64,000 bases of DNA, from positions 87,920,696 through 87,984,695 of the forward strand of contig OX638132.1 in NCBI GenBank assembly GCA_951804985.1, in the 5' to 3' direction. Below are positions 41,905 through 53,848 of the stretch, in pieces. The position numbers were made by a program, and so were the translations under genes. The first letter of the stretch is position 1. The number at the start of each line of letters is the position of its first letter. The stretch comes from Dryomyza anilis (Eukaryota > Arthropoda > Insecta > Diptera > Dryomyzidae). The notes under the pieces were generated by a model. That model ran no database searches and was not told where the DNA came from. It saw only the letters and a program-made list of their open reading frames with translations.

Positions 41905-42405
41905 ATTGTGGCACTAATATAAAATTTTCAAATTTCTTCGTTTTTTTGCTATAACTATTTATTGGTGCAAGATAAAATATTGGTGTTGAGTCATTAATTG
42001 TTTGTTTTTAAAGCATGTATTGGCATCATTACTTAAAAATATTTTACCAAACATTTTTCTTGCAAATCAATGGCAAATTAATATTTGTAAAATTATTTTT
42101 AAATAATGATGCCAATCGATAGGTGCTTTGAAAACAATCTATAAATGCCTTTACACCACTATTTTATATTACGCAAATAAAGAGTTATAGCATAAAAACA
42201 AAAATATTTGCGTTTTGGTCAGGATATAGACTCACAAAATCCATATTTATAATTCAGTAAGTTGTTCAAATGCAAAGATATGTTATATACGTTATAATAA
42301 TTAATGAATAAACCAAAATAAATTTTACTAATTTTTAAAGCACTTCAAACTTCCCAACATTTTTAAAAATACACATTCGCCTCTTTGGCATGCCAGTGAC
42401 GATAT
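41905..42405. mobile_element. Palindromic TIR element, relative of 57609-59274
   Basis: The right end CACATTCGCCTCTTTGGCAT, then GCCAGTGACGATAT, matches the right terminus at 59274. The interior has one palindromic unit (TTTTTTGCTATAACTATTTATTGG to AAATAAAGAGTTATAGCATAAAAA). The left end is missing or replaced by AAACTATTGTGGCAT repeated twice. Confidence 0.7.
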
Positions 42406-42683
42406 AAAATAGCATTGAGCACTTCAAATTCTAATACATACATACTGAAAAAATTCAATCAAATCCTAAAAAAACTTGGTCAATAGGACAGTTATTGTTA
42501 TTAGTATTGTATATTTAGTATTGTTTAGTATAAACCAAATTAACATTTTATAAAAACTTCAAAACATAATTTATCGATTAAAATATTTACCGAATAAAAT
42601 GCTGATTTATCCTATTGACTAATTTGAATGGTAAAAAAACTATTAATTGTATGGTATTTTTTTTTTTGAGAGTGTATTCTAAA
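42406..42683. other. AT-rich spacer
   Basis: Contains TCAATAGGACAGTTATTG (42480) and inverted TCCTATTGAC near 42610, also found at 57150-57180 (TCAATAGGACAGTTATTGAT), so another small dispersed repeat is likely here. Confidence 0.45.
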
Positions 42684-43066
42684 CCTAGTAGAAATTTTGG
42701 TAGGGCCATGGTCATGAAGTGATCATGGCATTATTTGAGATGATCGCGATATGACGAGGCCCATAATGTCCTTGTAACGCAGTGACCTGATCATGTATTC
42801 ACTTCAGGCCATGATCATATACTGATCGGGCAATTCCCCATTTTATTGGGTTTCTCTCATTAATCTCGATCATTGCCTGATGCTAATTTCGTAATGAGGA
42901 ACTAATAATGTAGCTATGATCGGGAACATTGACTGTTTAGATAATGTAAACCCTGCTATGGTAAGCATGATAAGGGTATGCAAAGGCAATGATCATATTT
43001 TCTCTAATAGGGTTTACCCAACGAAGACCCAATCATTTCCCGATGACTACTAGGGAAATTCTATAC
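42684..43066. mobile_element. MITE with CCTAGTAGAAATTT ends, copy B
   Basis: Inverted orientation relative to 35660-36087, with about 85 percent identity by eye (CCATGGTCATGAAGTGATCA, CGAGGCCCATAATGTCCTTG, GTTTCTCTCATTAATCTCGA). The far end is slightly deleted (ACTACTAGGGAAATTCT). Confidence 0.8.
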
Positions 43067-44628
43067 TTTAGCAAAAAAAAAAAATTTTTTTTGTTTTTGA
43101 AAAATTTCAGTAGTTTTTCCATATAATTGAACTGATCGGAAAAGTAGTCTCATAGACTACAACTGCATATATAAAAACATGTTTTTTCAACTCTTGTATT
43201 GTAGTTGTAGGTTAATTTCCTATATATTTTTAAAAACCAAAAACATGGTTTCCCAATTTTGTATAATCGACATTTGCGCTACACTTGACACAAATGCTGC
43301 CCAGATATTGCCCAGCACTGTGTTTGTTGACCACGTTAAGAGCACCAACTTGGCCCAGAGTGTGCTTCATGCGAAAACGCCACTCAATTATTATTATTTT
43401 CCAATGAGTCAGTAAGTGAAAATTGCATTAATGCACACAGGATGCATTATGTTCATTTTTGCGGCCAACATTTGTATAAAGTAGCAGAGAATTTTTGGCA
43501 TGTGGTGTTTTTGAAAAACACGCACGCACGCATGCACGCACGCATGCACGCACGCATGCACGCATTCATTTTGCCAACGTGCGGAAATTTAATTAATTAG
43601 CGGCAAACGTTGGCAGCACTGTGTACAGTGATGCATCTTTTTGTGGATTTTTGTTTGCCAATTTTAAGTCCCTTGTAACAATTTCTGCTGCTACTGCTGC
43701 TTGGCAAACAAATTAAATAGCTTTTAATTTTAATTTGGCTTAAAAGCGCCCATTTAACTGACAATTGAATTGAAATGTCATCAGCAAGAGCAGAGCATCA
43801 ACCAAAATAAATAAATAAATAATGTAAAAAAAAAACAAAGAGGCAAAAATATAGCCCCAAGGTATTCATTTTATGCATAACATGATTTTGCAATAAATAA
43901 GCGAAAAATAAAAGCAAACTTCTTGCCGTGCTGAGTTTTTAATTTCTTTTAATTTTCATTTCAATTTTCATTTCCATTAAAATTAAAAATGAAACAATTC
44001 AATTTGACATTTCTCTTAGTGCGCTTCTTTTTCTTCATCTTCAACTTTTTTTTATCTTTTTTTCTGTCATATTCAAACTGCTGCTTCATTCTCTGTGTAT
44101 TTCTGCCTTATGTTCCTCCTTGTGTTCTGTCCCAGCATCAGTACTTCTTATATTCCAAATGCTTATTTTGTGGTTGTCATTGTTACGTAGTTGTTTGTTT
44201 TACATTCAAAAAAATTGTAGCCTCGGGTCCTGAATTTCAAGCGCACACGTTGCTGCTGTCACTTTTCAGAATTAGACGACGCACTTTGCAAAAAAAAAAA
44301 TATATATATTTTTGACAGTATTATGCGTGAAGTTTGAAAACTTATGGGGGTGTTTGTTGTGTGCGGATTCTCGAAAATATGCAATTGACAAATAATTGGG
44401 TTTCATATATTTTGTCATCGTTTGATTAGATTGACAGCCAATTTATGTTTATTTTTTCATAAAACTTATCCTAAGTTCATAATACTCTGGAGGCTGTAAT
44501 ATTTTGTTTGTGATAGTGAAATATAATAATTTCTTTTGTATTTAAAGGGTTGAGTTGAAGAGTGACTTTATTTAAAACATTATCAAAAGTAATGCTTTTA
44601 GTTTAAATGGATATTAAACTAATGAAAC
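43067..44628. other. Gene-empty, partly GC-richer stretch
   Basis: A (CACGCATG)n-type tandem repeat occupies about 43519-43566. The long plus-strand frame at 43989-44315 is F/S/C-rich low complexity and is not considered a gene. 43570-43780 has several CAGCA/GGCAA motifs. Confidence 0.45.
43519..43566. repeat. (CACGCATG)n minisatellite
   Basis: CACGCACGCATG units are repeated about four times in tandem, with alternating purine-pyrimidine character that could adopt Z-DNA. Confidence 0.9.
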
Positions 44629-44631
44629 TAA

Positions 44632-44739
44632 GGGCCGTTTTCACCATCTTCGTTTAAGCACTAACTGCCACTTTAACTCAGAGTTACCAATAGAATATAT
44701 GGAATTGAAACACTTAACTGGACATTGTGAAAACGGCCC
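44632..44739. mobile_element. 108-bp MITE, PIF/Harbinger-like
   Basis: Ends GGGCCGTTTTCACCA and TTGTGAAAACGGCCC are inverted (14 of 15 paired), flanked by TAA on both sides (44629-44631 and 44740-44742). The 3-bp T-A-rich target duplication is typical of PIF/Harbinger. No internal sequence of note. Confidence 0.85.
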
Positions 44740-44742
44740 TAA

Positions 44743-45475
44743 AAGTTATTATTATAACTTAACTGTGCGAGACTATGGCCATACATTACATATTCTTTGA
44801 AATATCGAATCACTTTTGAACACTTTTTAATTATGGGTATTAAATTGTGAATTATATAAAATAAATTGATGGTGTATAAACCATACATTTCAGCACATAT
44901 ATTTAAAATGAGCAGGACCGTCCATATTTACTACAATGTTCATTTTATAACTGTTTTATAATTATTAACATATTTTGTACACCGAAAAAATAACTGTATT
45001 AAATTAAATTTTATTTATGTCTTTGTTATGAAAAAACGAAGGTCTACTACAATTTGTTAGTTTTCAAATACATTTGTTGTTATTTGACTTAAATTGACTA
45101 CACCATGTATTGAACATCTCTAAATATTGCAGAAACTGTGTTATTGTTTTATTTTTTTAATTATTTTAAATTCTTGTGGACGAATGGTCATTCTTCGTGT
45201 AGGTATAAACAAATTCGTTGGCTACATATTGTAGAAATGGTTTTTCACACACCCGATCAGACACCCGATGGACGACTGCAAAAATGAGAAACCATAAATT
45301 AAAAACCCAAGCAGCCTGAGCATCTGACCGAAACGAAATCTAGTGATGCCAACTAATTGAACCAACTGATTGAATCAACTGAATCTTATCGGTTTTGAAA
45401 ATATAAACGCGAAAATAAAAGTTGTCGAAACTGAACAGACATTTTATTTTTTGACTGCTTGTTATTGATATATAT
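44743..45475. other. AT-rich intergenic DNA
   Basis: No feature recognised. Confidence 0.45.
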
Positions 45476-45477
45476 GA

Positions 45478-45500
45478 CATATATATATATATATATATGC
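45478..45500. repeat. (TA)n microsatellite
   Basis: A run of about 11 TA dinucleotides lies just left of the Helitron-like copy. Confidence 0.9.
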
Positions 45501-45539
45501 AGATTCCGAACGCAGAAAGAGTTGATATTCCATCAGTAA

Positions 45540-46149
45540 ATATGCCAAATTTATCGCCTTACATTTTCCGTTTGTTTGTTCGTGCGCTATCCAACGTACA
45601 CCTGTGCACGGATTTTCTTAAAATTTGGAATATATATCCTACAGACCCAGGAGAAGGTCACTACATAGTTTTCGTTGACCACGCCGACTTTTACGCCCAT
45701 TTTTATTTTTGGTGTATAATTCAGATTCATAGCAAAACCACTGAATGTATTTTTCTGACAATTTGCATTACTATTCTATAGAGTCCAGGAAGTATCCTAA
45801 ACCATATATAAACTAGATAGGGCAAAGAGAAGTGGCAACTCCCATAGAACTCAAAAATTCAGTACGCTATTTCTCTGCCCTAGTGATATCGATTTCAACT
45901 AAACTTTAAAATTGGACGTTCCTCATCTTACTTAAAACTCAAGACACATAAAATCACCACACCTAAATTCACCACACTAAACTCACCACACTAAACTCAC
46001 CACACTAAATTCATCACACTAAAACTCACCACACTTAAACTCACCACATTAAAACTTCTACTGGAATAACACTACGGGGAAGAATTTTACGGGAAAGAAA
46101 TCTACCGGGAAGAATTTTACGGGCACGAGTCGTGCACGCTTCCAGCTAG
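45540..46149 (+). mobile_element. Helitron-like non-autonomous element, copy 2
   Basis: Matches 33600-34331 over TTTCCGTTTGTTTGTTCGTG, ACGTACACCTGTGCACGGAT, TACAGACCCAGGAGAAGGTC and AGTTTTCGTTGACCACGCC, then the same two minisatellites (CTCACCACACTAAA, 45955-46050; GGGAAGAATTTTACG, 46075-46130). It ends GCACGAGTCGTGCACGCTTC, then CAGCTAG before T. The left terminus is not placed. Confidence 0.65.
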
Positions 46150-46261
46150 TTATTCATATGTGTTTTAACTCAAAAAGTTTTAACTGTCATTCCTTTGAGT
46201 CGTCAGAACTGATGATACTTAGTGTTGCTTCCATCTCATCATCAGGAAAATATGTTTGATA

Positions 46262-46281
46262 TTTATTTTGTTACTTATTTA

Positions 46282-46342
<61 letters not shown>

Positions 46343-46350
46343 TATATGTA
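46262..46350. repeat. (TTTA)n and (TA)n microsatellite
   Basis: TTATTTATTTATTTA passes into about 22 TA units and a T run. Confidence 0.9.
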
Positions 46351-46396
46351 TATATTTCTTGAAGTTGTGGGTAATACTCGTTAGTGGTATATGTAT

Positions 46397-47250
46397 TAGA
46401 CATCTGCACAAATGGTTTTGAAGTTTCCTCTGCAAATATGCACTCTACATTTTTGAATTCATTTCACAAATGACAATCGACAGTATTATAGTGAAGTCTC
46501 TTTGAGCGACTTCACTTCACTTCAGTATTTGTTTCATTGGTGTCAAGCACTGTCAAAACATCAAGCCATTCAAAACATTCAATGTTTTGAAAAATACAAC
46601 AAACGACAACACTGTCGCTGAACATGCAACGAATACAGTAGGTGCAGCGAGTGAGCGCAACGAGTAACGAGTGAGAAGACGAATATTGAAAACAACAACA
46701 AATCTGACGCTCGTTCAACGGCAGTAATGTTGTTATTGGTATTTAAGTGTTAATAAAAAATACAACAAACTATATTAAAAAAAACAACGGTTTGGTCGAA
46801 AAGCAATATCTCAAAAAAAAAAAATTTTTTAATTAAATAATGAAAAAATTAAATAATGAAAAAAAAGTTTTTCGCTAAATAAAAAACTTAATATAAAATA
46901 TTATGTGATTTTCTTATACCTTTTGTTTTTTCTGTATTTCAATATTAATGAAAATTCCTACTCTATTCCTTACTCTAGTAAGAATGATAAAAAAAAATAA
47001 ATAAAAAATGCACTAAGTACTCGGTGACATACGTAGTTCATTTCAGTATTTGAATGTTTATTGCACATCATCATAGACCTCTTCACTTCAGTTTTGTTTT
47101 GCTTATGTTTTGTTTTGACAGTACTTGGTTCTTTGTTGTTGTGAGCAACACATTCATTTGATATTCAAGCATAGAGTTGACGACAGTAAATGTTTTGAAA
47201 CGAAGTGAATGTCTTGAAGTGGGTTTCAAATGGATTTTTGCAGATGTCTA
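46397..47250 (+). mobile_element. TIR element (AGACATCTGCA family), copy 1
   Basis: 854 bp with perfect 12-bp terminal inverted repeats, TAGACATCTGCA and TGCAGATGTCTA. The inner pairing continues loosely (TTTTGAAGT near the left; ACTTGAAG-like GTCTTGAAGTGGGTTTCAAA near the right). Collinear with 37751-38594 and the split copy at 31806-34864. No transposase; probably a non-autonomous member of an unknown superfamily. Confidence 0.85.
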
Positions 47251-47975
47251 ATATGTACTATACATAATAAGTTGTTACATATTTATAATTGTACAAAATA
47301 AAAAAATATAAAAAATCATTTCCAACATTTTTTCTTAAAGACAATTCATCTCCGCACAATTATTCCTCTGGTTTCTCTTTCGCTGACAATTCATTCCCGA
47401 GAAAATTCTTCCCAGAGACAATTCTTTCTTGGACAATTCGGGAATTATTCCTCGAGTCAAATTTTAACTTTCAATTTGTACAGCACACCTTAGGGGTTCA
47501 AATTTTAAAACTGCATAAAAAATTTAGATATTTTAAATCATAATTCCTATCATAACTACATCATTATTGCGTTTTAAAGATTTAAGTAGTTTGGGAAGTG
47601 TCACGCTCAGTAGTCACCATTATGTGAGATCTTTTAAAAATGAGAAATATTACACTGATCCAAATTAAATTCGCTTCCCAAAATTGCGTTTTGTTTTTAA
47701 CATTGAGGTTGCAACCATCAATGGCATAGATCCTATAAATCTCACTATGGTGAGCATGATCAATGCCTGACAAGGCAATGTTTATGTTTACTCTTACAGG
47801 GTTTACCCGAAAGTTTCCCAATAGTTTCCCGTTCGTTAATTGGTAAAAATTTTAAAAGAAATATCACTAATTGGATTTTAAATAATTTCATTGAGGGTAT
47901 ACTCATTTTTTTTGGTATAGATTATAATTATTTAAAGTAAATCTTATATTTTTAGATTTTGGTTTTGGGTGATTA
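47251..47975. other. AT-rich DNA with a degraded MITE piece
   Basis: 47340-47450 contains several GACAATTC motifs. 47690-47830 resembles part of the CCTAGTAGAAATTT MITE (GTGAGCATGATCAATGCCTG, AGGGTTTACCCGAA). Confidence 0.5.
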
Positions 47976-47980
47976 TAATG

Positions 47981-48862
47981 TCAGACTTATTTTTATTTTA
48001 TTCACAATATTCATAACAGAACACAAATTACATGTACATGTCAATTATCAAAATTCCTTTAACTGGACCTGAGATAGAAAGCAAAATGGACTCAATTTTG
48101 GGCTAAAAAAAATACCAAATTTTTGAGCATTTGTTTCTCAATTCCCTGTTCTACGCCATTCTTGTGCTTTACATTAAAATATAGCAAATCTCATATATTT
48201 CAATCCTGTTTTATTCAAAAAATCGTAAACGTCAAAATTGGGCTTACGAATTAAACATTTAAAACATTTAAAAAAATAAAATAAAAATAATTAAGCATAA
48301 TAAATTCGTAGTAATATTAGTAACTCATACGTTTTTTTACTGCTTTACAATATTATTGTGATAAGGGAGATAGTTGGGTCAAATTTATCAATTCATTGGA
48401 CCTCTTGAAACCAGTTATGGGTTTCAGTATTTCTAAAATATTATTATGAATCAGGATTTATTTCTGATATCAAGAGGTTCAATGAATTGATACATTAGAT
48501 CTAAATATCTCCCTTAACACAAGATTATTGTATAAGAGTCAAAAAATACGAGTTAATAATATTTCTAAGAATTTATTATGCTTAATAGTTATATTTTTAT
48601 TTATTTTTTAATTTTCGTTTTTTTTGAACAGTTTTGAAATTGCTGAGATTTGAAAATTGATACTGAAAATTACATGAATGGTGCACAACTGGGAGTTGAG
48701 AAAAAAATGCGCAAAAATGGGACTTTTTTGGACTAAAAATGAGTCCTTTTTTCTTTATATTTCAGGCCTTGTTAAAGGAATTATGAAAAATGATTTGAAC
48801 ATATAATTTGTGTTCTGTTATGTATGTTTTGGATAAAATAAAAATAAGTCTGATTTTATATA
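47981..48862. mobile_element. Long-TIR foldback element, about 880 bp
   Basis: Left end CAGACTTATTTTTATTTTAT and right end ATAAAATAAAAATAAGTCTG are inverted, and pairing continues nearly to the centre at about 48440. Examples are CAGAACACAAATTA/TAATTTGTGTTCTG, AATTCCTTTAAC/TTAAAGGAATT, GGACCTCTTGA/TCAAGAGGTTC, and TTCATTGGACC/GGTTCAATGAA. Arms are over 400 bp. No protein. Confidence 0.85.
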
Positions 48863-50755
48863 CAACGCTTACCAACCAATAGTATCATCAAAAACATGGT
48901 TTTTCGATATTGTCGAATATTCTTGAAACTGGACGTGTAGGGAAAAAACTGAAAACGCATTTGTTCTTAGAATGTTCAAATCCATAAGAATATGTAATTC
49001 TTATTTCTGGTGTCGACAATTTTTTTCAAATGTGCGCACAGTGTTGTAGAATTCTGGACTGAATTTAAATAATAAGGTATTCAAGTTTGAACTCTTCAAT
49101 GTTTAATTCATCACTCAAGCAGCACATTTACTTATGTGTGATTAGCTGAAAGCTAAATTGAAGTCTGACATTTTAAAGATTTTTTAGTGGACACACTTGA
49201 GTTCGATTCCCTCTGTTGTATTTTAGGCATGGGCTATTTAAAACGTGACAATGTCATCACTTTTTGATATAAATTTATATAAAAAATAACTCTTCTGTCA
49301 ACAGTGTTAAATAAATAAGTTACATTTCGAGAAATAGTAATTTTATCTCTATTTTAAAATTGTGCAAATACAAGAAATCACATTTAATTGTTTTGTAGTT
49401 AAAATCATAACCAACTACTTTTATTTATTTCCAAGTCTTATTTATTTCCAAGTCAAACATTTAAACTAAACACTACTTATTATAAAACAAACAATAAACT
49501 ATAAACTATAGCAAAGTATTAAAGCAAATAACCGCAAATGAGTGATGAAGAGAAACGAACAAAAAATAGGCAACAAGTTCGTCCAAAGTTTGTACAACTT
49601 TTACGGCAACTTTTGCCAAACGACAGGACCGACCGACCGACCAACCTTCCGACTTTCAGGTGCTGAATTGTAATGCATTGTTTGACAAAAGTATAGCTCT
49701 GACTTATTTATTTATTTGGATGGAAGTTGGAGAATTGTGAAAATTGTGCAAAACATTTAAGAGCAGGTGTAGCAACTCGTAAAACTAAAACAATTGCAAC
49801 AAGTAGCAGCATCAACAATTGTGACAATCGGCAAATAGAAACAAAGGCTTCAACAAGGCAATAACTGAAGTAACATTTGCTATTTGTTTAGGGGCGATAC
49901 GGGGCAGTCAAAGCAAAAAGCTGCTTAAAAAAATAGAGGTTGAACATTTTAGAAAGGTTATTAAAAAGTTTGTGTGTGTGTGTTGGTCAAGTAGACTGGG
50001 GTGCGTTGTGCCAAAAAAAAAGAAAAACATTAGCCTTTAACTTTTGAATTATTAATTTTTAAGTCCTGCTCTGTGTACAGAACCCATCTATGCACTGAAC
50101 CCAACATAATGAAGGGACGCGCGCGACGTCCGTATAGTACATAGTATCTATCTGTGCAGTCAACTAAAGCGGATGTGGATGCGATCCTTTGATTTTGTTT
50201 ATGTTCATAGCCCCGCCCGCCCGATAATGCTGTCTGCTGCTCATAAATATGGAATTTAAGTAGGTTTTTTTTTGCACATTTATTGGGGTCAACAAAAAAT
50301 CAATTTAATTGTTGCTTTTATTTTTGGAACATTTTTACGTTTGATTTCACTAAGAAGCCTTTAAAATCTGTCGAAATATATTAAATGTGTTCTGTATACC
50401 GTACATGTATTATTCATATGTTGCTTAATATAGATTTGAGATTTTGATGTGCAACATTTAATTTAATATTTTGATGTTTTTAAATGAGTTTTTTCCTTTT
50501 ATAGGCTTGGGTATTTGTTCGGTTTTTAAGCTATATTTAGAATTGAATTTAATAATACCTATTTATAACTTAATTTTAACGGTATTGAAGTCATAGTGTA
50601 GTTTAATATAAAAATGGTTGATTTTGAGTGCTTTCCTCATAGAAATTGTAAAAGTGCTATGAGCTGCATCTGCATAATTTTGTCAGTACACAAAAAAACA
50701 ATATTGAACGTAAATATATCAACTGAGACTAATGTATACAAAATAGTTAATTCTT
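48863..50755. other. Gene-empty stretch
   Basis: 49550-50330 is somewhat GC-richer, with GACCGACCGACCGACCAACC (49631) and a GTGTGTGTGTGTG run (49972). No gene is supported. A degenerate tRNA-like segment at 49136-49235 is listed separately. Confidence 0.4.
49136..49235 (+). repeat. Possible degenerate tRNA-like (SINE) remnant
   Basis: GATTAGCTGAAAGC resembles an A box, and GAGTTCGATTCCCTC about 55 bp later resembles a B box. No acceptor stem can be drawn, so it is not a functional tRNA gene. Confidence 0.25.
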
Positions 50756-50759
50756 TTAA

Positions 50760-50952
50760 TATAATTAATTGGATACACAAATTATTTATTAGTATAAATC
50801 AAATCCTTTGTGGGTTGGTGTATATGCTAATATATAGCATGCACACCAACCGACAGCTTTAAAGTCACTACACAGTTGTGCATTCTCGACACAGTATTGC
50901 AGGTACTGTTGTAGCGATCTTTTTTTTGTTGTAGCGATCTTTCGACCATATC
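50760..50952. repeat. Direct repeat, left copy, with internal hairpin
   Basis: The sequence from AATTGGATACACAAATTATT to TGTAGCGATCTTTCGACCAT is duplicated at 51977-52130. Inside, GGTTGGTGTATATGCTA and TAGCATGCACACCAACC form an 18-bp stem with two mismatches. A 14-bp TGTAGCGATCTTTT unit occurs twice. Confidence 0.85.
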
Positions 50953-51589
50953 AACAGACCGATCAAACAGATAAAGGCTGAGTTTGTATCACAAGCTGTC
51001 TGTTTTTGTCTGTATCCGCAATTAAAATACAACAAAATTTTACAACATTCTATAAACTTCCCAAAATAATCCATTTATTTGTGAGTTTGCGGAAATATGC
51101 GAGAAATTTTCTGAAAAATAACAGAAATTTTGTCTCGGGAGATGATAACCTTTTTCTGAAATTTGATAGAATAACAACATATTTAGGGTACGGTCAGAAT
51201 TGAACTCCTGCATTTTTCAATTCTGAAACGTTCACAAAATACTCCTGGAATCTGCCATTAGAAAATGACAAAATTAGGCAACATAACTTTTCAAAATATT
51301 TCATTTATCTATGTGCATGCCCAAAATATTCCTGAAAAATGACAGACATTTTATTTTGTGAAGATACTCTAATTTTCTGTAAGTTTAAAGGCAGATTTCC
51401 AACATATTCTGTGTATGAGCGAAAAAACAGCTTCTAAACCAAACCCTCGCCTTTGTCTGCCTAAAATCTTTCAATGAAATGATTCTGAACTGCCTTAACT
51501 GCCAAAAATGATGTAAATGGTAGTTGGATATATTAATTCTACTTTGAACGAGTTCTATGTTTACTTGCACTGCAATTTAATTTAAATTC

Positions 51590-51975
51590 AAAATTTCACT
51601 CGAACTCAAATTTTTAAAAATGTATTATAGAATTTAATTTTTCACTTAAAATTCAAATTTCAACTAGAATTTCAAATTTACACTAAAAATTCAAGTTTTC
51701 ATTAAAAAAAATCAATTTTTCACTAAAAATTCCATTATTCACTACAAAATTTAAATTTTCACTAAAACTTAAATTTTTCACTAAAAATTACATTTTTCAG
51801 TTAAAAAAAATCAAATTTTCCTTAAAAATTCAAATTGTTACTAAAAATTCAAATTTTCACAAAAAAATACAATTTTTCATTAAAAACTCAATTTTTCACT
51901 CAAAATTAAATTTTTCACTGAAATTCAATTTTTCTTTAAAAATTTAATTTTTCACTAAAAATTCAAATTTTCATT
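51590..51975. repeat. AT-rich minisatellite
   Basis: About 18-20 degenerate copies of a unit close to TTTTCACTAAAAATTCAAA, mostly 19-22 bp long. Confidence 0.85.
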
Positions 51976-51976
51976 G

Positions 51977-52130
51977 GAATTTTAATTGGATACACAAATT
52001 ATTTAATAGTATAAATCCTTTGTGGGTTGGTGTATATGCTAATATATAGCATGCACACCAACCGATAGCCTTAAAGTCACTACACAGTTGTAGCGATCTT
52101 TTTTTTGTTGTAGCGATCTTTCGACCATAT
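51977..52130. repeat. Direct repeat, right copy
   Basis: Near-identical to 50760-50952, but lacks about 35 bp around the GTGCATTCTCGACACAGTAT segment and a CAAAT. It directly abuts the minisatellite. Confidence 0.85.
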
Positions 52131-52835
52131 TCGGTTCATCGGGTCGTTTTTCCATACATCGTACGTTTATCATGACTTTGATATTCTACTCCTTATTCGT
52201 GTTTAACATTTTCCTTTCATTATAGAGCTGTAGGTGAAGTGAACGTTGTTCAAAATTTCAACAACAAGTAGTAAGTAAAAGTAGTAAAATAAATAAAATA
52301 ACAAATAAAAAACAAATAAAAAAAAACATTTTTTTTCATCGGATGTGTTAATTTCCTTTAATTTTTGCTCAATTAATTTAATAACTAATATAATTAAATA
52401 TTTAATCAATACAATTAAATGTCGCACGGTGAACAAAATGATGAAATTTTGAGCATAACTATATATTTTTGTATTTATTTTTAATTTTTTTCTAAACTAT
52501 AATATAAATTAAAGACCCACTAAGTATAATCTGTAACCATTTTTCTTATAACATTAATAGTTTAAGAGATATGAGTCTTCAAAGATAGGAAAAAAATTGC
52601 ATACCATACATAATTATATGAAAATACATATTAGAAAATAACTAAAATATCTTTGCATATCCTCTCAAATCCTTAAAATTGTATTTAGGCTTTTACAAAA
52701 TACAAATTCTGAAGAAAACGTTGTTTGCGGTATGCTTCCTTTTGCAAGAAATTTGTAGTGAAATACTACCATTTTCTTTAGAAATTTATTAATTTGATTT
52801 AAGTGTTTCGTATTTCATATCATAACTCAACACAG
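52131..52835. other. AT-rich intergenic DNA
   Basis: No feature recognised. Confidence 0.5.
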
Positions 52836-52838
52836 ACG

Positions 52839-53151
52839 AATAATAATAATAATAGTTTGGCACTACAGTCCTGTATAGAACCTCGGTCGAGCTCTCTCAC
52901 TATTTTGAGCTGTGCGTGTTATTTTTGTACTCAAAGTGGTGGGTCCTACTGTTTATTGCTAATCCGAACGGCGGGTGAGAGCTTTTCATAGGCAATGTTT
53001 TTACTCTCGGAGGTTTGCCATTTACTGGCGAGAGGTAGCGCGGTATAGAAAATGTTTCAATGAAAAGATGTTGTTAGCCCCAGTCCATACTTGAACCGGG
53101 GAACTTTCGGCTCGCAGTCCAACGCACTAACCACTGAGCTACCGCGGCTAC
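52839..53151 (-). mobile_element. tRNA-derived SINE, family B, long copy
   Basis: Same head (minus strand GTAGCCGCGGTAGCTCAGTGG and the GTTCAAG-type B box) and body as 27601-27860, plus about 50 bp extra body (CCGAACGGCGGGTGAGAGCT) that copy 27601 lost but copy 91 retains. The tail is (ATT)5. It is flanked by ACGAATAATA on both sides (52836-52845 and 53150-53159), a likely target duplication that overlaps the tail motif. Confidence 0.9.
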
Positions 53152-53159
53152 GAATAATA

Positions 53160-53848
53160 CAAAGTTTATATTCACACAAATTTATATCCATAGTGTGTAA
53201 AAAATATAAAAATACCGAAATTCTACTATTACAACCACATTTCGTAACATTTCACGTCAAAAATTTGAGTTTGAGTAATGTTATTTCAAGTTAATAATTT
53301 TATATCAATTAAACCTAGAGATATTCTTCATTCGTACTAACTTTTTTCTAATTACAATCAATGTGGTAAAAAATAAAAAAAATATTATTCTCATATCGTT
53401 CCCGGATTAGGAGAAATTACATTGCAACAATTACCATTTTATTTTCTAATTTTTAGTTATTTTAAAGTTTGCAAACAATATCCTTCATTAACACTAACTT
53501 ATTTCAGATCACTATCAATGTGAACAAAAATAAAAAATAAATCATACCGATATCGGCTCCATATTTAAAAAAAAATCACATCTTAAAAATGTCCACAAAA
53601 TTCTCGAAGTTTAAATATTTTTACATAACTTTTGTGAATCAATAAAAGACATTCTGTAAAGCATACTTGTACCTTGATATTTTTTTTATTAAGTAAAAAA
53701 AATTCAACGAAATCTACCGATTAGTTTTGAAGTTAAATAATTTTGTTCAAAAAAAGTGCTTTTTTGTTCACCGTGTGTCGTATCGTCTATGAAACAATTA
53801 AAATTTGATTGTATTGATAATTTTTGTTTGCTTTATTTTTACATATAT
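53160..53848. other. AT-rich intergenic DNA
   Basis: No feature recognised. Confidence 0.45.

Noticed and set aside
43989..44315. 108-codon plus-strand frame
   Set aside because: F/S/C-rich translation of T-rich DNA, no domain, no splice or start context.
46397..47250. LTR pair
   Set aside because: The ends are short inverted, not long direct, repeats, and no primer site or coding region is present.
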